Shown here in pieces: positions 9,279 through 18,075 of a stretch of DNA of 64,000 nucleotides. The position numbers were made by a program, and so were the translations under genes. The notes under the pieces were generated by a model, which ran no database searches, had not been told where the DNA came from, and was given only the letters and a program-made list of their open reading frames with translations. Origin of the DNA: Candidatus Thiobius zoothamnicola (GTDB taxonomy: Bacteria > Pseudomonadota > Gammaproteobacteria > Chromatiales > Chromatiaceae); assembly GCA_030826945.1 (NCBI GenBank), contig JAPQLC010000005.1:124001-188000 (forward strand). The letters run 5' to 3'. The first letter of the stretch is position 1. Every line of letters starts with the position of its first letter.

Positions 9279-9371
9279 CGTGTGGTGGTTTTCCGGGATT
9301 ACCCAGCATTTGGGGGATGATTGCAACTGTCATCTTGGTTGAGCGGATTCTGTTGCAGGCGATCTTTGTGA

Positions 9372-9429
9372 GTAGACGACATGAGTCGTCCTACGTAGTA
9401 TATCCGTTCAGATCAGCCATGTTCTGATC
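9372..9429. repeat. Two adjacent inverted repeats upstream of trpC
   Basis: The first, at 9372-9394, pairs GTAGACGAC with GTCGTCCTAC around an ATGA loop, with a single bulged base. The second, at 9411-9429, pairs GATCAG with CTGATC around seven bases. They lie in the 240-bp gap between the divergent QueD-like gene and trpC. They may be a REP-like element or part of the trpC leader. No T-tract follows, and no trp leader peptide with Trp codons was recognised. Confidence 0.35.
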
Positions 9430-9518
9430 AATGACAAGGAAGCATCTGATCACCCGTTCAAATCCCCACGATCTCCCGCTTGCCTGACCTCTCCCAACCG
9501 TTATGAAACGTAAAATCC

Positions 9519-10316
9519 ATGCATAATACGCCTGACATTCTGAAGAAAATCACTGAACGCAAGCGCGAGGAAATCACTGAGCGGTCTGCAAAACATGCTT
9601 TAGCCAACCTGCAAGCTGAATTAAGCGCAGCAGAAGCCCCGCGCGGTTTTGCTCAGGCCTTGCGCCATAAACAAGCAGCGCAACAACCTGGCGTGATCGC
9701 CGAGATTAAAAAAGCATCGCCTTCCAAAGGCTTATTGCGAAACAATTTTCATCCATCTGAGATTGCACAAAACTATGCCGCGCATGGCGCAGCTTGTTTG
9801 TCCGTGTTGACGGATGTGGATTTCTTTCAAGGCTGTGATGCTGACCTGCGCGAAGCACGCGCAGCCTGTGATCTGCCAGTGATTCGCAAAGATTTCATCA
9901 TTGATCCCTACCAAGTGTATGAGGCCAGAAGCCTCGGCGCTGATTGCATTTTGCTGATCGCTGCCTGTCTCAGCGATACCCAGCTCAGTGAGTTGAACGC
10001 TTTGGCTTGTGAACTTGGCATGGATGTTCTCGTCGAAGTTCACGATGCTGAGGAATTACAGCGCGCATTGCCGATTCCCAGCGGGTTGATTGGCGTGAAC
10101 AACCGGAATTTGCGCACTTTTGATGTCAGCCTGCAAACCACGCTGGATTTATTGGCCGACATCCCACCTGAACGACTGGTGGTGACTGAAAGCGGCATTC
10201 ATACGCCGGAAGACGTACAATTGATGCGTCAACATAAGGTAAATACTTTCCTGGTGGGCGAAGCTTTTATGCGCGCTGAAAATCCAGGCGAAAAATTGGC
10301 GGAGTTATTCACATGA
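9519..10316 (+). CDS. trpC: Indole-3-glycerol phosphate synthase
   Basis: 265 residues, a stand-alone TIM barrel of the usual length. It carries the signature [11 protein letters not shown] near residue 66-76 (catalytic Lys and substrate phosphate region), [39 protein letters not shown] and [12 protein letters not shown]. It closes the ring of 1-(2-carboxyphenylamino)-deoxyribulose phosphate to indole glycerol phosphate in tryptophan synthesis. There is no PRAI fusion as in enterics. It is first in a three-gene unit: its TGA overlaps the ATG of the OsmC gene by four bases. trpG and trpD, often upstream, are absent; the gene before it is unrelated and divergent. Confidence 0.96.
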   Translation: MHNTPDILKKITERKREEITERSAKHALANLQAELSAAEAPRGFAQALRHKQAAQQPGVIAEIKKASPSKGLLRNNFHPSEIAQNYAAHGAACLSVLTDVDFFQGCDADLREARAACDLPVIRKDFIIDPYQVYEARSLGADCILLIAACLSDTQLSELNALACELGMDVLVEVHDAEELQRALPIPSGLIGVNNRNLRTFDVSLQTTLDLLADIPPERLVVTESGIHTPEDVQLMRQHKVNTFLVGEAFMRAENPGEKLAELFT

Positions 10317-10741
10317 TGAAAGCAACAGTAAAGTGGGTGGACGGTGCCATGATGGTCGGCGAATCCGGTAGTGGTCATGCCATCGTGATGGATGGGCCGG
10401 AACAATTCGGCGGTCGTAATCTGGGCATTCGTCCTATGGAAATGCTGCTCATCGGCATGGGGGGTTGCACCGAATTTGATGTGATGCATATTCTCAAACG
10501 TTCGCGTCAAAATATCCAAAGCTGCGAAGTTGAAATCACGGCAGAACGCGCCGCCACGGATCCGAAAGTTTTCACTAAGATCCATGCACATTTCCGCCTC
10601 TCGGGTCATGGCCTGAACCCCAAAATGGTGGATCGGGCAGTCAGGCTGAGCGCGGAAAAATATTGCTCAGCCTCCATCATGTTAGGCACAGCGGCAGAAA
10701 TTACGCATGATTATGAGATCGCCGAATTATCCCACACCTGA
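10313..10741 (+). CDS. OsmC-family protein (YhfA-like)
   Basis: 142 residues. It has the two redox Cys of the OsmC/Ohr superfamily, in MGGCTEFDV and [10 protein letters not shown], and the family's [13 protein letters not shown] block. OsmC/Ohr proteins reduce organic hydroperoxides with thiol donors. This shorter YhfA-like branch is less well characterised. It overlaps the end of trpC by ATGA and is followed ten bases later by speD, so the three are co-transcribed. The trpC-osmC-speD neighbourhood is, as I recall, also seen in other gammaproteobacteria. Confidence 0.9.
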   Translation: MMKATVKWVDGAMMVGESGSGHAIVMDGPEQFGGRNLGIRPMEMLLIGMGGCTEFDVMHILKRSRQNIQSCEVEITAERAATDPKVFTKIHAHFRLSGHGLNPKMVDRAVRLSAEKYCSASIMLGTAAEITHDYEIAELSHT

Positions 10742-10751
10742 GATCCATTGA

Positions 10752-11564
10752 ATGCGCACATCCCGCATGAAGCTACATGGCTTTAATAATCTGACCAAAA
10801 CGCTCAGCTTCAATATTTATGACATTTGCTATGCCAATACGCCGACGCAAGTCAAAGAATATATCCATTATATTGATGAAGCTTACAATGCTGCACGGCT
10901 GACCCAGATACTCAAGCAGGTTACTGAGATTATTGGTGCCAATATCCTGAATATCGCCCATCAGGATTATGAGCCAAATGGTGCCAGCGTTGCTATTTTA
11001 ATCTCAGAGGAAGAACTGGCTGCCCAGGAACTGTCCAATACCGAATCGCCAGGGCCTTTGCCGGATGCTGTGCTGGCTCACCTGGATAAAAGCCACCTGA
11101 CCGTCCATACTTATCCCGAAAGCCACCCGGATAACGGCATATCCACTTTCCGGGTCGATATTGACGTATCCACTTGCGGACGCATCTCGCCGTTGAAAGC
11201 GCTGAACTATCTGATTCACAGCTTTGACTCGGATATTGTCACCATGGATTACCGGGTACGCGGCTTCACGCGGGATATCCGTGGGCGCAAGCATTACATC
11301 GACCACAACATCAATTCCATTCAAAGCTTTCTGGCGCACGACACCCGCGAGCGCTACCAGATGATTGACGTGAATGTGTATCAGGAAAATATTTTTCACA
11401 CCAAAATGATGTTGAAAGCGTTCGACTTGGACAATTATTTATTCGGTATGGATGCGGATGGGATTTCAGCCAAAGAACGGCAACGCATCAGCGAACAATT
11501 ACGGGGGGAGATGTTAGAAATTTTCTACGGGCGAAATATCGCCAAGAATAAACGCTTCAACTGA
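10752..11564 (+). CDS. speD: S-adenosylmethionine decarboxylase proenzyme
   Basis: 270 residues, close to the E. coli SpeD length and type (class 1a). It is nearly collinear with the E. coli enzyme: [61 protein letters not shown] and [13 protein letters not shown] are present. The self-cleavage site is the Lys-Ser of [16 protein letters not shown], so Ser114 would become the pyruvoyl cofactor. It makes decarboxylated SAM for spermidine synthesis. speE is not in the window. An internal ATG at 10767 (MKLHG) is an alternative start that matches E. coli length better. It is last in the trpC operon. Confidence 0.96.
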   Translation: MRTSRMKLHGFNNLTKTLSFNIYDICYANTPTQVKEYIHYIDEAYNAARLTQILKQVTEIIGANILNIAHQDYEPNGASVAILISEEELAAQELSNTESPGPLPDAVLAHLDKSHLTVHTYPESHPDNGISTFRVDIDVSTCGRISPLKALNYLIHSFDSDIVTMDYRVRGFTRDIRGRKHYIDHNINSIQSFLAHDTRERYQMIDVNVYQENIFHTKMMLKAFDLDNYLFGMDADGISAKERQRISEQLRGEMLEIFYGRNIAKNKRFN

Positions 11565-11586
11565 CCATTTCCGGCTATCCAGCTGG

Positions 11587-12030
11587 CTAAAAATCTTCAA
11601 ACCCGGCTTTCCGGAACCACTCCCTGGCTTTATCTTCATCCTTATCCACAGCTCCGCCTTCCCGATACATCATACCCATGGTGGTCATCGCGCCCTGTAG
11701 CCCCTGATCTGCCGCCTGTGTGAACCATTCCAACGCTTTTTCGCCATTTTGCGGAATACATTCACCCTGCATGTACATAAAACCCAGGCCATGTTGCGCA
11801 AGCCCCAAGCCCGCTTCAGCAGCGGCACGCATATATTTGAAAGCCAGCAATTCATTTTCCACCATACCCAAGCCATTTTGCGCCATGATCGCCATGCGAT
11901 ACTGCGCTTCAGGATCGCCAGCTTCAGCCAACGGGCCTAACAATCGACTGGCCGTAGAGAAATGTTTCGCTTCAAAAGCGGCGATACCGCTGCTGAGATC
12001 CATATTCAAGACCGTGTTTTCTTCGCTCAT
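11587..12030 (-). CDS. Sel1/TPR-like repeat protein
   Basis: 147 residues built from about three Sel1-like repeats of about 36 residues (AEAGDPEAQYRMAIMAQNGLG, AAEAGLGLAQHGLGFMYMQG, AADQGLQGAMTTMGMMYREG). No signal peptide is visible, so it is probably cytosolic. Sel1 repeats form alpha-solenoids that mediate protein contacts; no catalytic role is evident. It is convergent with speD (22 bp between stops) and divergent from glcF (116 bp between starts). The partner is unknown. Confidence 0.85.
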   Translation of the reverse strand: MSEENTVLNMDLSSGIAAFEAKHFSTASRLLGPLAEAGDPEAQYRMAIMAQNGLGMVENELLAFKYMRAAAEAGLGLAQHGLGFMYMQGECIPQNGEKALEWFTQAADQGLQGAMTTMGMMYREGGAVDKDEDKAREWFRKAGFEDF

Positions 12031-12146
12031 GTTGGTACGTCATCAGGATTTGATCAATGTTACCCTTATAACATGAAACCGATCCGGCTCACCGTAGCAA
12101 TGGTGAGGTTAACCGAATAGCCTGAACTAAACCCAAAAGCTGAATT

Positions 12147-13373
12147 ATGCAAACTGAGCTTGCTGATTTTATCCGTGACACCCCTCAGGGACGACAGGCC
12201 GAAACCATTCTGCGCGCCTGCGTACACTGTGGCTTCTGCACAGCGACCTGCCCAACGTACCAACTATTAGGCGATGAGTTGGATGGCCCACGCGGACGTA
12301 TTTACCAAATCAAACAATTGCTCGAAGGCGCTGCGCCCGGCCCGGGGCTATACCAACATCTGGATCGTTGTCTGGTCTGCCGCGCCTGCGAAACCACCTG
12401 CCCCTCCGGCGTGAATTACCATCACCTGTTGGATATTGGTCGTGAGCAGCTTGAAGAGATGCGACCACGCCCATGGCGGCAGCGTTGGGGGCGCAAAGCC
12501 ATGCTGACGCTGTTCAGCACCCCGGCGCTGTTTTCACCATTGATGAAACTGGCACGCCTCTGCCGTCCATTCGTTCCGGTGAAATTACGCCATAAAATTC
12601 TTCCGCAAGCGCCATCGATTCGTCCCGTTAAATTGCCGACCCAACGCCGTATGCTGCTGCTGGAAGGCTGTGTTCAGCCAACCCTGGCACCGCAAATCAA
12701 TCAGGCGGCAAAAAAAATATTGGCCCATTTCGGCATTGAACTGGCGACCTTGCCTCAAGTCGCCTGCTGCGGCGCTTTGCCACAACATTTAAGCGCACCG
12801 CAGCGGGCGCGAACCTTAGCCAGGCAGAATATTGACGCCTGGCATGATCACTTAATGCATGGTGCTGAAGCGATTGTGAGCACAGCAAGCGGCTGTGGCG
12901 CGCAAATCCGGGATTACGCCAATTTATTACGCGATGAACCGGGTTATGCGGAAAAAGCCGCCTGGATTGCTGACCAAGCGAAAGACTTGGTTGAAATTGT
13001 CACCAAGGAGCAAATCGAGTCGCTTCCGTTAACAGCGAGGAATACTCGTATTGCCGTGCATACGCCTTGCACCTTACAACATGCGCTACGCGCTGGTGGT
13101 GCCGTCGAACAAGTATTGAGACGCCTGGGCTATACGCTTTGCGAAGTCGCTGAAGGCCATTTATGCTGTGGTTCAGCGGGTACCTATTCACTAACTCAGC
13201 CGAGCATCGCCAACCCATTGCGTGAGCGTAAACTGCAGGCGCTGACCATCCATCAACCAGAACAGATTGTCACGGCCAATATCGGCTGTTTAGGCCATTT
13301 GCAGAACGATCAGGGCGCGCCCGTTATTCATTGGATTAATTTAATTGAGCAGGACTTAAACGAAAAGCCATGA
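12147..13373 (+). CDS. glcF: Glycolate oxidase iron-sulfur subunit
   Basis: 408 residues, full length for GlcF. Two 4Fe-4S motifs occupy the N-terminus (CVHCGFCTATCP and CLVCRACETTCPSG). Two CCG domains follow (VACCGALPQH, HLCCGSAGTYS) with paired Cys. It transfers electrons from the GlcD/GlcE flavoprotein, which oxidises glycolate to glyoxylate, to the membrane quinone pool. glcD and glcE are not adjacent; the next gene on the same strand is 4.7 kb away. The aminotransferase at 5591 could use the glyoxylate. No regulatory site is obvious in the 116-bp gap to the divergent Sel1 gene. Confidence 0.95.
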   Translation: MQTELADFIRDTPQGRQAETILRACVHCGFCTATCPTYQLLGDELDGPRGRIYQIKQLLEGAAPGPGLYQHLDRCLVCRACETTCPSGVNYHHLLDIGREQLEEMRPRPWRQRWGRKAMLTLFSTPALFSPLMKLARLCRPFVPVKLRHKILPQAPSIRPVKLPTQRRMLLLEGCVQPTLAPQINQAAKKILAHFGIELATLPQVACCGALPQHLSAPQRARTLARQNIDAWHDHLMHGAEAIVSTASGCGAQIRDYANLLRDEPGYAEKAAWIADQAKDLVEIVTKEQIESLPLTARNTRIAVHTPCTLQHALRAGGAVEQVLRRLGYTLCEVAEGHLCCGSAGTYSLTQPSIANPLRERKLQALTIHQPEQIVTANIGCLGHLQNDQGAPVIHWINLIEQDLNEKP

Positions 13374-13416
13374 ATCAGTACCCACTATGCAATCAAATCT
13401 GCAACTTCACCCTGTT

Positions 13417-13557
13417 TCACGATGTCGTAGACCAAACTAAAGAACTGAGCAGCCCCCACACCGGATCGTAATGGCTGTTACTGCCTTTTATCCAGCCGTT
13501 CTCAACCAGTTTTCTGACAACATAAGATTCCAGGTGTATTTCGTGATGGGCCACCAT
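13417..13557 (-). pseudogene. Remnant of type I restriction subunit HsdR (N-terminal stub)
   Basis: A 46-codon frame from ATG 13557 begins MVAHHEIHLESYVV and continues KLVENGW, GSNSHYD. This is the characteristic start of type I HsdR proteins (a short helix, then HGW or NGW and xxYDR). Similarity stops after about 35 residues. In a neighbouring frame just downstream (13398-13460) lies a coherent tail reading FFSLVYDIVKQGEVADLIA before a stop, which may be the old C-terminus. An internal deletion joining the two ends explains this. It sits directly downstream of the AlbA-type gene on the same strand, where hsdR would be expected in a type I locus. Confidence 0.6.
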
Positions 13558-13570
13558 AACCGTCTTCCTG

Positions 13571-14791
13571 TTATCGGTACAAAATGGTTTTTAAACCATC
13601 ATCAGAAGCCACAAATTCTGGCTCCTTGCCTGTCAATGCCTTGGTCAACGGCACAATCTTGGTTCTTACGCCCATGCCTCGATAATCCACATAACCATAA
13701 TCCCGCAACACTTCCATCAGGATGGTGTTACGGGGTGAGCGCTGACCGGCTTTCATTTTTTCAATCGACATGGAATTGGGTAATGCACCGGGGCTGATCA
13801 CCTCAAAGCGGTTGCTGTAGCTTCCCACTTCTATTTCCACAAAGCGCGTCCAGTCCCGATGTGCCAGGGCATTCACCAATACCTCACGAATCGCTTCAAG
13901 GGGATAAAACCAGCAGGTATCTCGCCTCAGATACTCGTCAATCTGGCTGGCTTCTTCAGAGACGAAAGGCTCCATGGCATCCATAAACCGCTCGATAATG
14001 CCGCCGTCAACGAGTCGCTTTCCTCCGTTATCAGTATCCCAGCGACCGACCATAGGGCCATCAATGATGTCGTCCAATACAGCCTGATAGGCTTTATCCT
14101 CTCCATTGAAAACCATGACTCTCAACCCGGCCTGTCTAAGATAGCGTCGTGGGCTTTTACCAAACAACACCAAACCAGCGATTGTGCAGCAGATGGTGTC
14201 TGCCGCTTCAGTCAAAAAGCCTAATCCGAGCAGCCTGGCCTGCCACGCTTCAAGCGATGCTGGTACATCAGGATCTTGCAGGATATCTTTCAGATAATTC
14301 ACCAAACGAGCATTATCTAAACAGCTCATATCAGTTCGGGGAACCGGCAAGACTTCGGTGTGCAACATTCCCCCAATTTCAAACAGGCGCATTTGTTGTT
14401 CCCGGGTGGCCAATCGCGAAGTTGAGCCAACGCGGATATAAACCTCCTCCCGCCCACGATCACGAACCACATAGGGTTTAGAGATACCTTGGGGGAAACT
14501 GATGACTACAACCCGTTTACTATCATCCAATTTCACTTCTTCGTAAAAAGGCAAAATCATGGGGTGGACTTTCCCCTGGAAGACATTCATCACCCATTCT
14601 TCAAGGTTTTCCCTCTGAACGCCGGTAATGGTGCCATCATCCTCCACCCCCAACAGCAGCCTGCCACCTTGAAAGTTAGCCATGGCGACCACTTCTTTCG
14701 CTAACCGCTCCGGGCGAAGATCATCGCGCTTGAATTCCACGCCGGAGTTTTCACCATTGGCAATGATTTCCAGTAATTCAGTTTTTAACAT
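13571..14791 (-). CDS. AlbA_2/Schlafen-type ATP-binding transcriptional regulator-like protein
   Basis: About 406 residues from ATG 14791, chosen because a GGGAG lies eight bases upstream; a TTG at 14839 is open. The N-terminal AlbA_2 domain has the family's ESGVEFK-like start (NSGVEFKRDDL), VVAMANFQGGRLLLGVEDDGTITGV and the PHPMILPFY region. A GHKL-like C-terminal region has REVLVNALAHRDW and DYRGMGVRTKIV. Such proteins occur as accessory genes inside type I restriction loci, usually between hsdM, hsdS and hsdR, and a defence or regulatory role is suspected. Here it lies between an hsdR stub and the TrlF-type ATPase. The frame is intact, so it may have outlived the restriction enzyme. Confidence 0.85.
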   Translation of the reverse strand: MLKTELLEIIANGENSGVEFKRDDLRPERLAKEVVAMANFQGGRLLLGVEDDGTITGVQRENLEEWVMNVFQGKVHPMILPFYEEVKLDDSKRVVVISFPQGISKPYVVRDRGREEVYIRVGSTSRLATREQQMRLFEIGGMLHTEVLPVPRTDMSCLDNARLVNYLKDILQDPDVPASLEAWQARLLGLGFLTEAADTICCTIAGLVLFGKSPRRYLRQAGLRVMVFNGEDKAYQAVLDDIIDGPMVGRWDTDNGGKRLVDGGIIERFMDAMEPFVSEEASQIDEYLRRDTCWFYPLEAIREVLVNALAHRDWTRFVEIEVGSYSNRFEVISPGALPNSMSIEKMKAGQRSPRNTILMEVLRDYGYVDYRGMGVRTKIVPLTKALTGKEPEFVASDDGLKTILYR

Positions 14792-14851
14792 GGTCTGCTC
14801 CCAAAACCCCTGTCGTGCTAATGCGAAAGACGCATTCAAAAAATGTTGTGC

Positions 14852-17515
14852 TTAATTAAAGCCATATTTTTCCCGACGTTGATTAAATGCGCTTTTGCCA
14901 CCTTCCAAAATATCTGCCGCTAACGCTTGCACTGTTGGCATATCAATAGCGCCCTGTTCTTTGGGCAGAATCCGCCCTTTATTGTCTTCAACACTGAGCA
15001 CACCAATCCACTCGGCATCACCAAATACCGGGATATTGGCGTTATGAGTAGCAAACAGAAATTGACGACTCAACTTTGCTTTGCGCAGTTGGGCAACAAT
15101 ACGTTCTGCAATAAAGGCGTTATCCAGATTATCTTCAGGTTGATCAAGAATCAGCGGATCTGGGTTATCCAGGAGCAACAGATGCAAAACCGCTGTGCAT
15201 TGCTGGCCAGTTGATAAGTCTTCGATAGGGCGGAATTTAGCGTCTTGTTCAGCATGGGCAACATTCAGTTCAATGGCCATGGTGTCGGAGATCACCAACT
15301 CCTCGAGTTCAAGAAGCTTGCGCTCAGACAAACGGCAAAGCGCTTTTGATATGATGCTCGTAATCGCAAATTTAGCATTTAGCGTGCTCTCTCCAGAACG
15401 TATCGTTGCAGCAAGATTAGCGGGCGAAAAATCGTTTTCCAGCACCCAGGCCAGTCGCTTAACCCCCACACCTTCTAAATGGCACGCACTGAGAAAATCC
15501 ACCAACACCTGACGATTCCCCTCAGATTTCAAACTCAAACGGACTTTCTGATCCAGTTTGCGATTTAATCGCTTTATCGATTCTTGCATAGCGCTGGCAC
15601 GCGCGCTGGTTTGCTGATCCATCTCCAGCAAGAGTTTTTTGCGCTGCTTGTACAGTTCGTCAATCTGCGCCTGCCGGTTTTGTAATGTGGTTTGTTTGGG
15701 CCGAATCTGCTCGATCTGCTGGAGTAGGGTTTGATATTCAGCACCAATTTGTCGCCCCGTTTTGCCCTGGCTTGCCGGTATGTTTTTGAAAGCGTTTTCT
15801 AACTGTTGCTCTTCCTCACGATGCTTCCCAGCGAGCAGATGTTGAATAGGCAATAACTTTTCGGATGAGGTCAGCACTAGCTGATCAAGCTGCTTAACAA
15901 TCTGCATTAATGTGGTTTTAAAGCCCTCTACTATTTCCCGCTGTTGCTTTAATAAATCGGCATGGGGTAATCCATCTAGGCTGGCCTCACTTAAAAAAAC
16001 GGTATCAGGCAGACTATCTTTCAGTGTTTCAACGGCCTCTTTGACGCGTTCCACCTCCTCATTCACGCGTCCATTCAGTTGCTTTTCCTTTTCCAGTTTT
16101 GGAATCACTTTGAGTTTTTCATCAATGCCTAACACCTGAAACTGCTTGGCCTGATCTTGCAATTTGGGCAAGCGCTCAACCTCTGCTTCAATATCGTCCT
16201 TCTGACTCAGCGCGCGCTCAATAGATGCACGGTTTTCTTTGAGTCGCACCAACAACTGGGCTATATCAGTATCAAAGTGTTCGTGTTCGCCTTCCAAAAA
16301 ACGCTCGATAAGCTGATTACGGCTTTGCTCATCACGGGTCATCTCGTAGATTTCGTTCTGGCCATAAAGCTCAATGTTCGGCAGCAGATCCTGGGGTTGA
16401 TAGGGCGAAACTTCTCCGGCCTCATCCACCACCACCGGCTGATTGCCGTACTTTCTGCTGACGCTAAATCGTCGGCCATGCATGGCGGCAGAGCGTACTT
16501 TCACTTCAACCATGCCTTTTTCACTGCCGAGGTTGGTTTTTAAAATGGCGTCGTATTGCGCCTTCGCTGCTTTACCAAAAGGCACTAAGTCAAACGCAAA
16601 ACGAATGCACTCCAGTAAGGTCGATTTGCCCGTACCCCGGCCACCAATCACCGTATTCAGGTGCTCAGACAACTCAATATCCACACCATCAAGATAGCCG
16701 CCAACAAAACATATTTGCTCAATCGCTGAGGCATAGTTTTCTGGCTTGTCGGAATTCAAACGTACTCTGGAACCAGCATCTAAAAAGGCTTGCCTAAAGG
16801 AGGTAAAACAAGGCTTGGTCATTTTAATCAGGCAGGAAGCCCCATCTTTTTTGATATCTTCAGGCTTTGTCACGTCGGCAGCATTGATAGCCGCCATCAC
16901 CCGTTCGCGGCGATAATCGGCGTTTTTATTGAGAAAGACTTTGCGGTAAAAGTCGTCTTGGACGCCTTTTAAGTCCTCTATTGAACCAGGGATTTGCGCC
17001 GCCAATAGATCTTTATGTTGCCAGACATGGTTCATTCGTCTCTTTAGTACGCCATCATCATTAGTACAGTGGGCGGCAAAAATAAACCCATTCTTGTCAT
17101 TTACATATTTGATTATATCGATAGCAGATTTTTGCACGGGAGCTTCTGGTTGATGGATATCAACACCCAAAGCACCAAGATGCATCTTAATCAGATCGAC
17201 AGACGCTGATTCATCAAACAAACACACAAAATGGATTTTCTCACTGGAAGCTATTTCAAAACCCGGAAACACCACAACGCCGTTTTCGATGAACAATTCA
17301 CGCAGCTTGTCAACGCCATCCACTGAACCATGATCTGCCAGACCAATCACTTCAACCTTGGCTTCCAAACAAGCCGCCAATAATTGCTGGTTGTACTCAT
17401 CTTCTGTCAGGGTTTGTTGCCGACCTCGGTATTTGATGTAGTCCGCAGGGTTCACCTGCAAGGCGCATTTAAAGAAACGCGCTTTGGTATACGCTTTCTC
17501 TTGGTCATTATGCAT
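14852..17515 (-). CDS. TrlF-family PHP-SMC-like ATPase
   Basis: About 887 residues from ATG 17515 (a GTG at 17521 is also possible). The N-terminal PHP-like phosphoesterase part shows GLADHGSVDG, FPGFEIAS and HFVCLFDE and reaches about residue 230. An SMC/RecN-like ATPase follows with Walker A GGRGTGKST at about residue 294. A coiled-coil arm covers about 400-690, the signature motif is LSTGQQ, and Walker B is LILDQPEDNLDN near 797, followed by FATHNANIPVFGD. Proteins of this PHP-SMC type have been reported as anti-phage defence genes (the group called ppl) and also accompany type I restriction loci. The start overlaps the end of the hsdS-tail gene by a few bases, and the AlbA-type gene follows after 60 bp. 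It looks intact. Confidence 0.88.
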   Translation of the reverse strand: MHNDQEKAYTKARFFKCALQVNPADYIKYRGRQQTLTEDEYNQQLLAACLEAKVEVIGLADHGSVDGVDKLRELFIENGVVVFPGFEIASSEKIHFVCLFDESASVDLIKMHLGALGVDIHQPEAPVQKSAIDIIKYVNDKNGFIFAAHCTNDDGVLKRRMNHVWQHKDLLAAQIPGSIEDLKGVQDDFYRKVFLNKNADYRRERVMAAINAADVTKPEDIKKDGASCLIKMTKPCFTSFRQAFLDAGSRVRLNSDKPENYASAIEQICFVGGYLDGVDIELSEHLNTVIGGRGTGKSTLLECIRFAFDLVPFGKAAKAQYDAILKTNLGSEKGMVEVKVRSAAMHGRRFSVSRKYGNQPVVVDEAGEVSPYQPQDLLPNIELYGQNEIYEMTRDEQSRNQLIERFLEGEHEHFDTDIAQLLVRLKENRASIERALSQKDDIEAEVERLPKLQDQAKQFQVLGIDEKLKVIPKLEKEKQLNGRVNEEVERVKEAVETLKDSLPDTVFLSEASLDGLPHADLLKQQREIVEGFKTTLMQIVKQLDQLVLTSSEKLLPIQHLLAGKHREEEQQLENAFKNIPASQGKTGRQIGAEYQTLLQQIEQIRPKQTTLQNRQAQIDELYKQRKKLLLEMDQQTSARASAMQESIKRLNRKLDQKVRLSLKSEGNRQVLVDFLSACHLEGVGVKRLAWVLENDFSPANLAATIRSGESTLNAKFAITSIISKALCRLSERKLLELEELVISDTMAIELNVAHAEQDAKFRPIEDLSTGQQCTAVLHLLLLDNPDPLILDQPEDNLDNAFIAERIVAQLRKAKLSRQFLFATHNANIPVFGDAEWIGVLSVEDNKGRILPKEQGAIDMPTVQALAADILEGGKSAFNQRREKYGFN

Positions 17516-17807
17516 GGGCACTTTCTTTAGGTTGGGGTTGATCCGATAGGTTTTGGACTCCTCGCCGCACGTCGGTCTTGCCAGTGAAGGCGGTGCTGAT
17601 TAGCGCGGTTCGATATTCTTTCAATAACGTCAAGGACTCTTCGGTTTCTGTGAGCAGCCTGATAATTTGGGGAAGTAAATCTGTATCATGGGTATCCGTT
17701 TTAATCCGGGAGAGATTGCTGGCTAATTTACACCAAACTGGGTAACGCCTTGAAAGATAAGCAATCTCGCTAAGCTTCCTCTTATTAGGCCATAACGCTC
17801 GTGCCAT
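17508..17807 (-). CDS. Small protein ending in an HsdS-like C-terminal tail
   Basis: 99 residues from ATG 17807 with GGGAG eight bases upstream. The segment LLKEYRTALISTAFTGKTDVRRG is a near-perfect match to the end of the distal conserved helix of type I specificity subunits (HsdS), which typically reads EYRxALIxAAVTGKIDVR. Residues 1-55 are helical but match no DNA-recognition domain I know. Either this is the remnant of an hsdS gene with the target-recognition domains deleted, or a small protein assembled from that tail. It overlaps the start of the TrlF gene, so it may be translationally coupled to it. Confidence 0.6.
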   Translation of the reverse strand: MARALWPNKRKLSEIAYLSRRYPVWCKLASNLSRIKTDTHDTDLLPQIIRLLTETEESLTLLKEYRTALISTAFTGKTDVRRGVQNLSDQPQPKESAHA

Positions 17808-18061
17808 TTAAGATTCTCCCAACTATTTGTTTCATATAGATAATATTTGGAAACCTGAGTTAAGCGGATAGCCATGAATCTGTATTGCCTAAAATAACGC
17901 CGTGTGTAATTTCTTATGAAGGCAGGATCATATCTAGTTCAATACAGGAACCCTTTTCGCTTTCGTATTCCTTTAGAAAGGCTTCTTTGGTAGGCTCCAA
18001 TACACATTCAAAACAGCATATGGATACCCAAACTCAATTTCCACTGACCCAATCCCCAAAC

Positions 18062-18068
18062 TGGAGGA
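18062..18068 (+). promoter_or_regulatory. Strong ribosome binding site of TRAP binding-protein gene
   Basis: CTGGAGGAG ends about seven bases before ATG 18076, a near-ideal Shine-Dalgarno. It fixes this start even though the signal peptide is then long. Confidence 0.7.
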
Positions 18069-18075
18069 GTCCATC

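Noticed and set aside
13471..13797. 108-codon plus-strand ORF
   Set aside because: Antisense to the hsdR stub and the AlbA gene; the minus-strand reading makes sense and this one does not.
17885..18060. Possible short coding remnant on the minus strand, ending LKEYESEKGSCIELDMILPS
   Set aside because: It reads plausibly for about 40 codons but has no start codon of its own other than TTG, and no family match; too weak to list as a gene.
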